A stretch of DNA of 33,970 nt from assembly GCA_009692005.1 (NCBI GenBank), contig SHZZ01000038.1, positions 1-33,970 of the forward strand, in the 5' to 3' direction. Each line of letters opens with the position of its first letter. Positions within the stretch are counted from its first letter, which is position 1. The notes under the pieces were generated by a model, which was not told the origin of the DNA, ran no database searches, and worked only from the letters and a program-made list of their open reading frames with translations. Shown one piece after another: positions 7,520 to 15,826 of the stretch. Both the position numbers and the translations under genes were made by a program. This DNA comes from Gemmataceae bacterium (lineage in GTDB: Bacteria; Planctomycetota; Planctomycetia; Gemmatales; Gemmataceae).

Positions 7520-8017
7520 ATGAAACGGGAAACGGTTTTCTCACCCTGCAGGAAGTACCGTTATTCCCTGTGGCGGCAATGGGATAAAAGCAATCCCTCC
7601 TTTGCCTTGTTTATTGGACTCAATCCCTCAACGGCCGATGAAGTAAACGATGACCCAACACTTCGCCGTTGCCTGGCCTTTGCCAGGAAGTGGGGTCATG
7701 GCGGGCTATGCCTGGTGAATTTATTCGCCTTCAGGGCGGCATCCCCGGCAGTGATGCAACAACAAGCTGACCCTGTTGGGCCGAAGAATGACACCTGGAT
7801 CGCCTTGTGGGGGAAGAAAGCCAACCGGGTTGTGGCTTGTTGGGGAATTCACGGTTCCTTTGCCGAGCGGGACAAGGAAGTTATTCCGTTTTTGGGAAAA
7901 GAGATCTACTGCATGGGGCGGACGAAAAGCGGTCAGCCGCGGCATCCTCTTTACTTGAAAGCCAGCCAGAGATTGCAAAAGTTCCAGCCGGGTCAGGACG
8001 GTTTCCAGAAAAAATAA
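7520..8017 (+). CDS. DUF1643 family protein
   Basis: The 165-residue protein matches the DUF1643 pattern: an N-terminal RYSLWRQWD, the signature FIGLNPSTADE followed by DDPTLRRC, then GGLCLVNLFAFRA, a central VVACWG, and a C-terminal CMGRTKSGQPRHPLYL. The biochemical role of this family is unknown to me. It is sporadic in bacteria and phages, and the fold suggests a small alpha/beta enzyme or nucleotide-binding protein. It has no signal peptide. An AAAGGAAG ribosome site precedes the ATG. Its last 25 bases overlap the 3' end of the convergent TSUP permease gene. Confidence 0.85.
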   Translation: MKRETVFSPCRKYRYSLWRQWDKSNPSFALFIGLNPSTADEVNDDPTLRRCLAFARKWGHGGLCLVNLFAFRAASPAVMQQQADPVGPKNDTWIALWGKKANRVVACWGIHGSFAERDKEVIPFLGKEIYCMGRTKSGQPRHPLYLKASQRLQKFQPGQDGFQKK

Positions 8018-8760
8018 GCGGCGAGGATGTAACCGACCAAGATAATGAAAATCCGCAGGGCCGGGCGGGGGATTTTCAAACTCAACTTCACACCCAGGAT
8101 TCCGCCGATTACTGAAAAAATGGCCATACTTCCGGCCACCGGCCAATGAATGTTCGCAGTGGCGGCAAAAACCAGCGCCGCCGTGGTGTTGGTCGCGAAA
8201 GCCAGGATGTTCTTCAAGGCGTTGACGCGGTGGATTTCGTGAATGCCCATGTAGGAAAGGGAGGCCATCATGAGGATGCCAATGCCCGCGCCGAAATACC
8301 CGCCATAAATAGCGACAATGAATTGGAAGAAGAAAAGACCTACGAGCCCCTTTTTCCCGGGGAGGGAGTCCGGGGTGCCTGGCGGCGCCGGGTCTTTTAA
8401 CCAGGGTTGCAAAAGGAATAAAGTCGAGGCTAACACCAACAGCCAGGGAACCAGCAGGGCGAACTGGGATTGGAATTCCAGGACCAGCGCCGCTCCGAGG
8501 GCCCCGCCCAAAATGCTGGCGGGAATGAGTAGGCACAGCCAGGTGCGAGTGCCGGCGAGATATTTTTTTGCCCCCCAGGCGCCGGCCAGCGAACCAGGCA
8601 GCAGCGCCACCGTGCTGGTGGTATTGGCCGCAACCAAGCTTCCCAAACTCCATTGCAAGGCGGGGAAGGAAAGCAAAGTTCCTCCGCCGGCAATGGAATT
8701 GATAAACCCTGCGGCCAGCGCCGCCCCGAGGCACAAAACTGCTTCCTGCCAAGTATCCAA
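7993..8760 (-). CDS. TSUP-family (TauE/SafE-type) membrane permease
   Basis: The 255-residue, very hydrophobic protein has about eight predicted membrane spans and two homologous halves. The N-terminal half begins AAGFINSIAGGGTLLSFPAL, the TSUP signature with its GGG turn at 25-27. The second half repeats the pattern near YGGYFGAGIGILMMA. TSUP proteins export or import small anions such as sulfite, sulfoacetate or other organosulfonates; the substrate here is not readable from sequence. It starts 18 nt after the MDR dehydrogenase stop on the same strand, so the two are likely co-transcribed. A longer minus-strand frame (7721-8767) overlaps it in another phase but lacks any family features. 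Confidence 0.87.
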   Translation of the reverse strand: MDTWQEAVLCLGAALAAGFINSIAGGGTLLSFPALQWSLGSLVAANTTSTVALLPGSLAGAWGAKKYLAGTRTWLCLLIPASILGGALGAALVLEFQSQFALLVPWLLVLASTLFLLQPWLKDPAPPGTPDSLPGKKGLVGLFFFQFIVAIYGGYFGAGIGILMMASLSYMGIHEIHRVNALKNILAFATNTTAALVFAATANIHWPVAGSMAIFSVIGGILGVKLSLKIPRPALRIFIILVGYILAAYFFWKPS

Positions 8761-8778
8761 GGCGCATTCCCTTTCAAG

Positions 8779-9801
8779 TTACCAGTGAACCACCACGCCG
8801 AGATATTCATCCTTGTTTTTCAACAAGCCCTCGTAAGCGGCGCCAAGCCCTTCTGGCTTGATGCGGTGTGTGATCAGGCCGTTGAGGGAAAGCCTGCCCG
8901 CAGCCAGAGAAGCGATTAGCCATTTTTGCGCCTTGTGAATATCCCAGTTTCCACTGAGGCGAGTGTGCGCCGGTTCAAAGAGCATGTTGCCATGCGCCCC
9001 GGACACTTCAATGTATCTGCGGTGGAGATCGTCGTAGAAATTAACATCCTGGGCTTTTCCCCGCGGGCTGCCCACCACGATCACCTGCCCGCCATCGCAA
9101 GCGAGGGACATGGCTTCGGGTATGGCCTGGGGAACGCCGGTGGCATCGGCGACAATTTCCGCCCCGGTGGGAACCAAGTTCCGCAATTGTTCCTTGATCG
9201 GCCCGGCAGCGGGATCGATGGCGAAACTGGCGCCGGCGGCCAGCGCTGCTTTCCTTCTCATGGGAACCGCGTCGATGCCAACCACGGGGTTGGCTCCAGC
9301 GGCAATCAGGGACCTCAGGGCGAACTGGCCGATAATTCCCAGGCCCAACACCGCCGCCGACCTGCCCAGGGTGAGGCCGGCCCTAATGGCCGCGCCCATG
9401 CCATAGCGGGAAATGCAGGCCAGCGCGGCTTTTTCAAAATCCAGATTATTGGGGATTTTCCACCACTTGCCTCTTTCGTGGCTCAAGCTCAAGAGTTCCG
9501 CCGAGGCGTGGTTGCCAGGAAAGCATACCCGGTCTCCTTCTTCAACCCCGCGGATGTCTTTCCCAATTTTCACGATCACCCCCGCTGCCGAATATCCTGG
9601 CCGGAAGGGGAATTTCCAGTCGGGCAGCTTCGGATCCAGCAGCCATTGATGCGCCCCGGTGTAAACCGCCAGTTCTGTCCCGGCGCTGATGGCGGAAACC
9701 TTGGCGCTTACCAGAACCTGATCGGGTCCCGGATCGGGAAGGTCAACCTCCCTGACGCCGGTTTTTAACGGTTCCACGATCACTGCTTGCAATGCTTTCA
9801 T
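8779..9801 (-). CDS. MDR-superfamily dehydrogenase, zinc site degenerate
   Basis: The 340-residue protein is a medium-chain dehydrogenase/reductase with an N-terminal GroES-like domain (about 1-125) and a Rossmann domain. The latter has GLGIIG at 153-158 and D177 at the end of beta-2, which favours NAD. The usual catalytic-zinc residues are not evident: the Cys position reads ISAGTE (38-43) and the GHE motif is replaced by GYSAAG (69-74). The four-Cys structural zinc loop is also absent. This resembles the BchC-like or threonine-dehydrogenase-like branch annotated as zinc-binding alcohol dehydrogenase. GGAG 7 nt upstream supports the start at 9801. It lies upstream of the TSUP permease with an 18-nt gap and diverges from purL. 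Confidence 0.82.
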   Translation of the reverse strand: MKALQAVIVEPLKTGVREVDLPDPGPDQVLVSAKVSAISAGTELAVYTGAHQWLLDPKLPDWKFPFRPGYSAAGVIVKIGKDIRGVEEGDRVCFPGNHASAELLSLSHERGKWWKIPNNLDFEKAALACISRYGMGAAIRAGLTLGRSAAVLGLGIIGQFALRSLIAAGANPVVGIDAVPMRRKAALAAGASFAIDPAAGPIKEQLRNLVPTGAEIVADATGVPQAIPEAMSLACDGGQVIVVGSPRGKAQDVNFYDDLHRRYIEVSGAHGNMLFEPAHTRLSGNWDIHKAQKWLIASLAAGRLSLNGLITHRIKPEGLGAAYEGLLKNKDEYLGVVVHW

Positions 9802-9901
9802 CCTGTCTCCTTGAAAAATGCCATGGGGAAATCCTAGTGATGGATGGCTTGCGGGGCAGGGGAGTGGCGAATGAAGGAAGCGCGCCTGGGCCATGGATTC
9901 C

Positions 9902-9907
9902 TATAAT
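9902..9907 (+). promoter_or_regulatory. Candidate -10 element upstream of purL
   Basis: A perfect TATAAT lies 35 nt before the purL start codon, in the divergent gap between purL and the MDR gene. No good -35 hexamer is present 16-18 nt upstream, so only the -10 match supports it. No purine riboswitch fold or PurR-like box was recognised. Confidence 0.35.
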
Positions 9908-9942
9908 GCAGTTGTCAACTTTTCAATGAATGGATAAGGCGC

Positions 9943-12822
9943 ATGATCTGGGAAATCGAAATCAAGGCTCGCGGAATCGATTTGGAAAAAGGTCGGGTGA
10001 ACCGTGATTTTCACCTGTTCCGCCCGGGCCAGGGCGCCATCGACCCGGTGACCTCTTCCACCCGCGGGTTTCTTATTGAAGGCAACATCAACCAGGATGA
10101 AGCGAAAAAGTTATCCGATCAATTGCTGACCGACCCGGTGGTGGAAACGGGGAGAGTGTCGGCTTCGGGTTCGGCGATTCAAGAAAATGGAGCCCCGTGC
10201 CTGGGCACGGTTCTGTTGAATCCTGGTGTGATGGACCCTGCCGCCCTCAGTATTCTTGCCGCTGCCAAGGATTTGGGAATTCCCTTGGATGCGGTCCGCA
10301 GTTTCCGCAGGTATTTTGGCCCGCCTTGTTCTCAAGAGGATAAAACTCTTCTATTTCGCAAGGTGCTGGCCAACGAAGCGATTGAAATGGTAGTTGAAGG
10401 ACCGGTAAGGGAAGACCATCTCTCGCGGGGCAAGCCCTACACCTTTCACAAGTTGGAAGTGAAACTCCTTGAGCTTGCTGACAATGATCTGAATCAGTTG
10501 AGCCGTGACATGACTCTTTCCTTGAATCTTGAGGAAATGAGGACCATCCAGGGGCATTACCAGAAACTCGGGCGGAATCCCGCCGATGTCGAATTGGAAA
10601 CCATTGCCCAGACCTGGTCGGAACATTGTTCCCACAAGACTTTGAAAGGCCGCATCGACTTCCAGGGCAAACAATACGGCAACCTGCTCAAGGAAACCAT
10701 CTTTGAAGCCACCCGCAGTTTGCGCCAGAGCATGGGGAAGGATGACTGGTGCGTCAGCGTTTTTGAGGATAACGCCGGGGTGATTCGTTTCGATGAACGG
10801 CACCATCTTTGTTTTAAAGTGGAAACGCACAATCGTCCCTCGGCGATTGAACCCTACGCCGGGGCCAACACGGGAATAGGCGGGGTGATCCGCGATCCGC
10901 TGGGCACGGGACTGGGCGCCAAGCCTGTTTGCAATACCGATGTTTTTTGTTTCGCCCCACTCGATACACCGCCTGAGTCTCTCCCCGAGGGGATTCTTCA
11001 CCCGGTGAAGATCATGACCGGCGTGGTGTCCGGCGTCCGCGATTATGGCAATCGCATCGGCATTCCCACCATCAATGGCGCGGTTTCTTTCCATGAACGC
11101 TATCTTGGCAACCCCCTGGTTTTCTGCGGCACAGCGGGATTGATTCCTGTTGATAAGGCTTTCAAAAAGCCCCTGGCAGGCGACTTGATCGTCGTGGTCG
11201 GCGGGCGCACTGGACGCGATGGCATTCATGGCGCCACTTTTTCTTCCGCCGAACTCCACACCGAATCGGAAAAGATCAGTGGCGGAGCGGTGCAGATCGG
11301 CAACGCCATTGAAGAAAAGAAAGTTGTCGACGCCATTCTTAAAGCCCGCGACGAAGGGCTGTACAACGCCATCACCGATTGCGGCGCCGGGGGCTTTAGC
11401 TCCGCCGTGGGCGAGATGGGCGAACACCTGGGCGCCAGGGTCGATCTGGATAAGGCCCCGTTGAAATACGATGGCCTGTCGTACACGGAAATCTGGATTT
11501 CCGAATCGCAGGAGCGGATGATCTTGGCCGTGACGGAAGAGAAATGGGCGCGCCTGCATGAAGTCTGCGCCGGCGAAGGGGCGGAAGCGGCGGTCCTTGG
11601 CGTCTTTGAAAAAACCGGCCGCTTGCAATTGTTCTTCCAGGGAAACCAGGTTGCGAATCTTGACCTGGAATTCCTCCACAATGGCCGGCCCAACCAGATT
11701 CGCTCCGCCTCCTGGTCACCCCCGGCGGAAGCTTCTGCTTCTCCCATTCTTCCTTTACAAGAGGACCTGGGCGAAACCCTGAGAAAACTTCTCGCCGCCC
11801 CAAACATACGCAGCAAGGAATGGATCATTCGCCAATACGATCATGAGGTTCAGGGCGGCAGTGTCATCAAGCCCCTGGTGGGCGTGAAGGATGACGGCCC
11901 GTCCGATGCCTCGGTGGTCAACCCGTGCCTCGATTCCTTCAAGGGATTCGCCGTCGGTTGCGGCCTGCTGCCGGACTACGGCGACCTTGACCCCTACGCC
12001 ATGGCCGCTTGCTCCATCGATGAAGCTGTGCGCAATGTCGTGGCCGTGGGTGGAAACCCGGAACGGCTGGCCATCCTGGACAACTTCTGTTGGGGCAACA
12101 CCGATAGGCCAGAGGTTCTCGGTTCCCTGGTCCTGGCTGCCGAGGCTTGCAAGGAGTTTGCCCTCGCTTACCGCACTCCCTTTATCAGCGGCAAAGACAG
12201 CCTGAAGAATGAGTTCCACTCCAGCGGAAAAAATATTGTAATTCCGCCAACTCTCCTCATTAGCGCCATGGCGCTGGTGGAGGATATTCGCGAGTGCGTG
12301 ACCATGGATCTGAAGCAAGCGGGGAACCGGCTGTTTTTGTTGGGCAGGCCGCAAAAGCATCTCGGCGGGTCGCAGTATTCGCGCCTTCATGGAATGAAGG
12401 GAAGCCGGGTGCCCAGGCCCGATCCGAAGGAAGCCATTGCCATTCATCGATCCTTGCACCAGGCGATCCGCTTGGGGTTGGTCCGCTCCTGCCATGATGT
12501 CAGTGAAGGGGGGATCGCGGTCACGCTGGCGGAGATGGCGTTTTCGGGCGAGTTGGGAGCCGACATTACCGGCTTGATTCAAGCCGGGGAAATGCCCGAC
12601 CCCGTTCTCTTTTTTGGCGAGTCGCCCGCTTGCTATGTTCTGGAAGTTGAGTCGGATAAGAGTTCGCAATTGACCGGGAAACTGGCCGGGCTTCCCCTGT
12701 GGGAAATCGGCGAGGTGCGACGGGAGAAACGGCTGCGCCTGGCGGGAGTAAACGGAGAGTGGAAAATCTGGGCCCAACTTGACCAGTTGAAAAAAGCCTG
12801 GCAGGAGCCGTTGCTAAAGTGA
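9943..12822 (+). CDS. purL: PurS-PurL fusion: phosphoribosylformylglycinamidine synthase synthetase subunit
   Basis: The 959-residue enzyme catalyses the ATP-dependent conversion of FGAR to FGAM in purine synthesis, taking ammonia from a glutaminase partner. The first ~165 residues contain two PurS-like repeats: about 1-72, with GFLIEGNIN, and about 85-160, with TVLLNPGVMDPAALSIL and VLANEAIEMVVEGP. The PurL body follows, with the catalytic-His signature WSEHCSHKT (225-233) and VETHNRPS (293-300), and a second AIRS-like half. The protein ends without the GATase domain of the ~1,300-residue large PurL, so a separate PurQ must exist elsewhere. It is probably monocistronic. Its stop lies 4 nt from the convergent ruvX stop. 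Confidence 0.95.
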   Translation: MIWEIEIKARGIDLEKGRVNRDFHLFRPGQGAIDPVTSSTRGFLIEGNINQDEAKKLSDQLLTDPVVETGRVSASGSAIQENGAPCLGTVLLNPGVMDPAALSILAAAKDLGIPLDAVRSFRRYFGPPCSQEDKTLLFRKVLANEAIEMVVEGPVREDHLSRGKPYTFHKLEVKLLELADNDLNQLSRDMTLSLNLEEMRTIQGHYQKLGRNPADVELETIAQTWSEHCSHKTLKGRIDFQGKQYGNLLKETIFEATRSLRQSMGKDDWCVSVFEDNAGVIRFDERHHLCFKVETHNRPSAIEPYAGANTGIGGVIRDPLGTGLGAKPVCNTDVFCFAPLDTPPESLPEGILHPVKIMTGVVSGVRDYGNRIGIPTINGAVSFHERYLGNPLVFCGTAGLIPVDKAFKKPLAGDLIVVVGGRTGRDGIHGATFSSAELHTESEKISGGAVQIGNAIEEKKVVDAILKARDEGLYNAITDCGAGGFSSAVGEMGEHLGARVDLDKAPLKYDGLSYTEIWISESQERMILAVTEEKWARLHEVCAGEGAEAAVLGVFEKTGRLQLFFQGNQVANLDLEFLHNGRPNQIRSASWSPPAEASASPILPLQEDLGETLRKLLAAPNIRSKEWIIRQYDHEVQGGSVIKPLVGVKDDGPSDASVVNPCLDSFKGFAVGCGLLPDYGDLDPYAMAACSIDEAVRNVVAVGGNPERLAILDNFCWGNTDRPEVLGSLVLAAEACKEFALAYRTPFISGKDSLKNEFHSSGKNIVIPPTLLISAMALVEDIRECVTMDLKQAGNRLFLLGRPQKHLGGSQYSRLHGMKGSRVPRPDPKEAIAIHRSLHQAIRLGLVRSCHDVSEGGIAVTLAEMAFSGELGADITGLIQAGEMPDPVLFFGESPACYVLEVESDKSSQLTGKLAGLPLWEIGEVRREKRLRLAGVNGEWKIWAQLDQLKKAWQEPLLK

Positions 12823-12826
12823 GGAA

Positions 12827-13288
12827 TCAAGTCGACAGCGGGCCGGGGGGAATGTCGTCCAGGCCTGCCCCGCCCGATTCCAAAAACGATTGCAAAATGA
12901 TCTGAGCGGCGATTTGATCCCGCTTTTCCTTGCGCTTCTTGGGCGACATCCCAACCGCTTTTAAGGTCTCTTCTGCTTCCACCGTGGTATAGCGCTCGTC
13001 AAAAAAGCGCACTTCCACCCCGGTGGTTTTCCCCAGCCATTGGCCGAACTCACGCGCTTCCTTGGCTTTTTCCCCCTCGCTGCCATCGCCACGCACCGGC
13101 AAGCCCACCACCCAGCCGGCCACCTGTTCCCTTTTGGCAAGCTCTTGAAAAAAGCCAGCATCCTTGGCAGGTGCAGCGCGAGTGTAAGTCTGCAAAGGGA
13201 AGGCAATCCCGGTGCCCGGGTCCTCCGAGGCCAAGCCAACTCGCACGGTTCCGAAATCGACGCCTATCCAGCGCCCCGGCATGCTCAC
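12827..13288 (-). CDS. ruvX: RuvX/YqgF family Holliday-junction resolvase-like nuclease
   Basis: The 153-residue RNase H-fold protein has the family's catalytic acids in place: D11 in WIGVDFGTVRVGLA, D97-E98 in FFDERYTT, and D124 in KRDQIAAQIIL, with the glycine motif VVGLPV at 60-65. YqgF proteins act in 16S rRNA 5'-end maturation and have been proposed as Holliday-junction nucleases. GTG at 13286-13288 is chosen because GGGAG is 7 nt upstream. An ATG two codons later (13282) is the alternative. The GTG overlaps the guanylyltransferase stop as GTGA, making this the last gene of the five-gene minus-strand operon. Confidence 0.9.
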   Translation of the reverse strand: MSMPGRWIGVDFGTVRVGLASEDPGTGIAFPLQTYTRAAPAKDAGFFQELAKREQVAGWVVGLPVRGDGSEGEKAKEAREFGQWLGKTTGVEVRFFDERYTTVEAEETLKAVGMSPKKRKEKRDQIAAQIILQSFLESGGAGLDDIPPGPLST

Positions 13289-14367
13289 AAAAATTCTCCC
13301 AAGCCTTTGTCCTTCAGCATTTCAACCATTTTCTTCAGAGCTGACTCGTCGCGCTTGTCCGCCACTAACAAGGCGTCGCCGTCTTGCACAATTAACAAGT
13401 CTTTTACTCCGATGGTGACGATGAGTTTTTTCGGGTTGTCGGAAACTACGATCGACCCGCTGGTCTTTATGCCCAGGTGCCTGGCGGCGACGGTGTTGTC
13501 CTCGGCATCCTGCGCTTGCAGCCGCTCCAGGGCCAGCCAGCTTCCAACATCATCCCATTGATAAGGGGTTTGCAACACCAGGACATCCTGAGCTTTCTCC
13601 ATGATGGCGTAATCGACGCTGATTTTTTCCATGAGAGGGAATTCTTTTTGCAGCACTTCTTCCCTCTGGGGGGTTGGCCAGGCCTCGGCGATGGCCAGCG
13701 CCCTTTGGTGCAATTCCGGCTTGTGCGCTGCCAGCGATTCCAAAACGGCGGATGCCTTCCACACGAAAATGCCGCTGTTCCAGTAGTATTCTCCCGAGGA
13801 GAAAAATTCCTGGGCCACGGCTGCGCTTGGCTTTTCCTTAAAGGCGGAAACTTTGAAGGCGGTTAACCCCTGGCGTTGCGCCGACTCGGGGCCCTTTTGA
13901 ATGTACCCGTACCCAACCGCCGGGTAAGCAGGCTTGATGCCAAAGGTGAGGAAGCTCTTGGGCTGGTCGAGGCAGATCTGGTGCGCGGCGTGGACCGCCC
14001 GGCGAAATTCCTGCACCGGCTCGATCACATGATCTGCCGGGGTAACCAGCATGATGGCGTCGGGGTCTTTCGCGTGAATAAGGGCGGCGCCCAAGGCCAC
14101 GCAAGGCGCCGTGTCGCGACCCACAGGCTCGCCGATGACCCGGTCCTGAGAAATCTCCGGCAGATGCGCCCGCGTTTCTTCCCGGTAGGCTTCCGCCGTG
14201 ATTACCCACATGTTGTCCGGCGTTACGCACCCTTCCAGCCGGTCGTAGGCTTGTTGAATCAGGGAGCGCTCGCTACCCAGTTGCAGGAATTGCTTCGGTT
14301 TCTTTTTCCGGCTCTTGGGCCAGAAGCGGGTTCCCCCTCCTCCAGCCATGATCATCGCGTGCAGCAT
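13285..14367 (-). CDS. manC: Mannose-1-phosphate guanylyltransferase
   Basis: The 360-residue nucleotidyltransferase makes GDP-mannose from GTP and mannose 1-phosphate. The N-terminal signature MIMAGGGGTRFWPKSR carries the nucleotide-binding loop at 9-17, followed by KPKQFL. Further family segments are VTPADHVI, FKEKPS, YYWNSGIFVWKAS, VDYAIMEKA and WDDVGSW. Its length matches the single-domain ManC/RfbM type without the C-terminal phosphomannose isomerase domain, so the isomerase must be separate. It begins 19 nt after the UDP-sugar pyrophosphorylase stop and its own stop overlaps ruvX. The product would feed mannose or fucose into envelope polysaccharide or glycolipid synthesis. Confidence 0.92.
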   Translation of the reverse strand: MLHAMIMAGGGGTRFWPKSRKKKPKQFLQLGSERSLIQQAYDRLEGCVTPDNMWVITAEAYREETRAHLPEISQDRVIGEPVGRDTAPCVALGAALIHAKDPDAIMLVTPADHVIEPVQEFRRAVHAAHQICLDQPKSFLTFGIKPAYPAVGYGYIQKGPESAQRQGLTAFKVSAFKEKPSAAVAQEFFSSGEYYWNSGIFVWKASAVLESLAAHKPELHQRALAIAEAWPTPQREEVLQKEFPLMEKISVDYAIMEKAQDVLVLQTPYQWDDVGSWLALERLQAQDAEDNTVAARHLGIKTSGSIVVSDNPKKLIVTIGVKDLLIVQDGDALLVADKRDESALKKMVEMLKDKGLGEFL

Positions 14368-14386
14368 TTAATCCTCCTTGAAACAT

Positions 14387-15826
14387 TTACCGCACGGTCT
14401 TTTTATCGATAAGCGCCGGGGCAGTCAGGGAAATCCCTTTGGGCAGGTGATCGGCAAGTTCCTTCTCATCCAGGGCGAAGAAGGGGCAGATTTCCAAATC
14501 GGGAGACCCTCGGCTGGGGTCGAAGTTGGCGACCTTTGCCCCGGCCCGGGTCAGCCAGGTGTGGAACAGGCGGTTTTGGGCGGCGCGGGCCGTTTCAGGG
14601 GAATCTTCCCCCTCGGCGTTTTTCAATGGCGCGAACTCCTCTTCGCGCGCCGTTTCCACCAGCAACCACCTGCTGGCGCTGAGGAACAAATCAAAAATGA
14701 ACCGCTCGAACTTGAGAGCGTTCTCGCTTTGGGGAACAATCCATTCCCCTTGAAGATTGACATGGCTGACCTTTTTCCTGGCCACATGGAAGGGCAGGGC
14801 GCTGCCCTGTTCCAGTATCTGGAGCAAAAATTCCAGGTTGAACAAGTGGATGGCAGGGTTGCCGGCGCGGACCAAAAGTTTCCCATCGGGAGTTCTTTTT
14901 TCGGCCAAGTCCCCTGGCAGGTCGGAATATTCGATCAGGTGGCACTTCCCCGCCACCTCGGCAAAGATGCCGATCTTTTCTCCCGGCCTGGTCTTTTCAA
15001 TAACTTTGCAGGAAATCTCAGCGTTGGCATCGAGGTGCTGGCCGAGGAAAACCGGATCAGCAATCCGCACCAGGGGATTGTCCACCTGGAAATAAAACAG
15101 GTGGCGGATTCCCTGGCGCCATAATTCCTGGGCCAGCCCGCTGGCTTTCAATGCCGCCAGAGAACCCCCGTGCCCATCTGGCGCGGTGAATACCCGATGA
15201 GGTTGCTCAAACAGAAGCTGGCCGGTGTTCAAATCCATGGCGGGCATGATGCCCTGCTGAAAAAAACGCGCTTGCCCTGGCGCCAGGCCGAAGAAATGAT
15301 TTTCTTCAAAGTGGGCCAGGCTTTCGTCGTGCGTCGACGGACTGGTCATTATCAATAAGGGAATCGCTTTGCCATGCCGTTGCGACAAGGCCAGAACTTT
15401 CTCCGCATGCAAATGAAACAAGCTGTGGTTGCGGACCGGAGTGATCGGCCAAATTCCCTTGGGCTTGGTGGTTCCCAGGCGGGTGGCCTGGCCGCCAGCA
15501 ACTACCATTACCGCGACTTCCCCTGTCCGCAGGGCTTTCACGCCCATGTTCAAGAATTTTTCTTGGGCTGGACCGGTTTGAATTGTTGGCGCTTTGAGTG
15601 CGTTCAGCGGGGGCGCCCCGGCCGCGTTTCCTTGCCCTAGGAAAAGGCCGAAGGCCTGGGCAAAGTCAATTCCCAGCAACTGGTTTTCCAGCCCCTTCTT
15701 ATCCCCCTCGGAAAGACCTTCCCACCTTTTAAGGGTTTCTCCCTGCCTGGATTGCTCCAGTCTGTTCCTCAAATCCGGATTCAACGATCCATCCCCCAAT
15801 TTAAAAGGGCAGCGCCAGCCCATCAT
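14387..15826 (-). CDS. UAP1-like UDP-N-acetylhexosamine pyrophosphorylase
   Basis: The roughly 480-residue protein belongs to the UDPGP type-1 family, closest in pattern to eukaryotic UAP1/AGX enzymes that make UDP-GlcNAc from UTP and GlcNAc-1-phosphate. Shared segments include VVAGGQATRLG and KPKG (about 110-124), LLIMTSPST, FFQQGIMPAMD, TAPDGHGG, VDNPLVRIADP, KVIEKT, EYSDLP, AGNPAIHLF, KFERFIFD and EFAPLKNAEG. This differs from the bacterial GlmU type. The start is uncertain. ATGs at 15826 and 15823 lie inside the preceding hydrolase gene; a TTG just after that gene's stop, with a GGGGGA site, is also plausible. The manC gene follows after 19 nt. UDP-glucose or UDP-GalNAc activity cannot be excluded. 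Confidence 0.87.
   Translation of the reverse strand: MMGWRCPFKLGDGSLNPDLRNRLEQSRQGETLKRWEGLSEGDKKGLENQLLGIDFAQAFGLFLGQGNAAGAPPLNALKAPTIQTGPAQEKFLNMGVKALRTGEVAVMVVAGGQATRLGTTKPKGIWPITPVRNHSLFHLHAEKVLALSQRHGKAIPLLIMTSPSTHDESLAHFEENHFFGLAPGQARFFQQGIMPAMDLNTGQLLFEQPHRVFTAPDGHGGSLAALKASGLAQELWRQGIRHLFYFQVDNPLVRIADPVFLGQHLDANAEISCKVIEKTRPGEKIGIFAEVAGKCHLIEYSDLPGDLAEKRTPDGKLLVRAGNPAIHLFNLEFLLQILEQGSALPFHVARKKVSHVNLQGEWIVPQSENALKFERFIFDLFLSASRWLLVETAREEEFAPLKNAEGEDSPETARAAQNRLFHTWLTRAGAKVANFDPSRGSPDLEICPFFALDEKELADHLPKGISLTAPALIDKKTVR

Noticed and set aside
7721-8767. A 348-codon minus-strand frame overlapping the TSUP gene
   Set aside because: The TSUP frame has the clear membrane-protein pattern and GGG signature. 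This longer frame is Arg/Gly/His-rich and also runs through the DUF1643 gene.
10351-11679. A 442-codon open frame antisense to purL
   Set aside because: It mirrors a strongly conserved gene in a GC-rich genome, contains no recognisable family motif and has no ribosome site.
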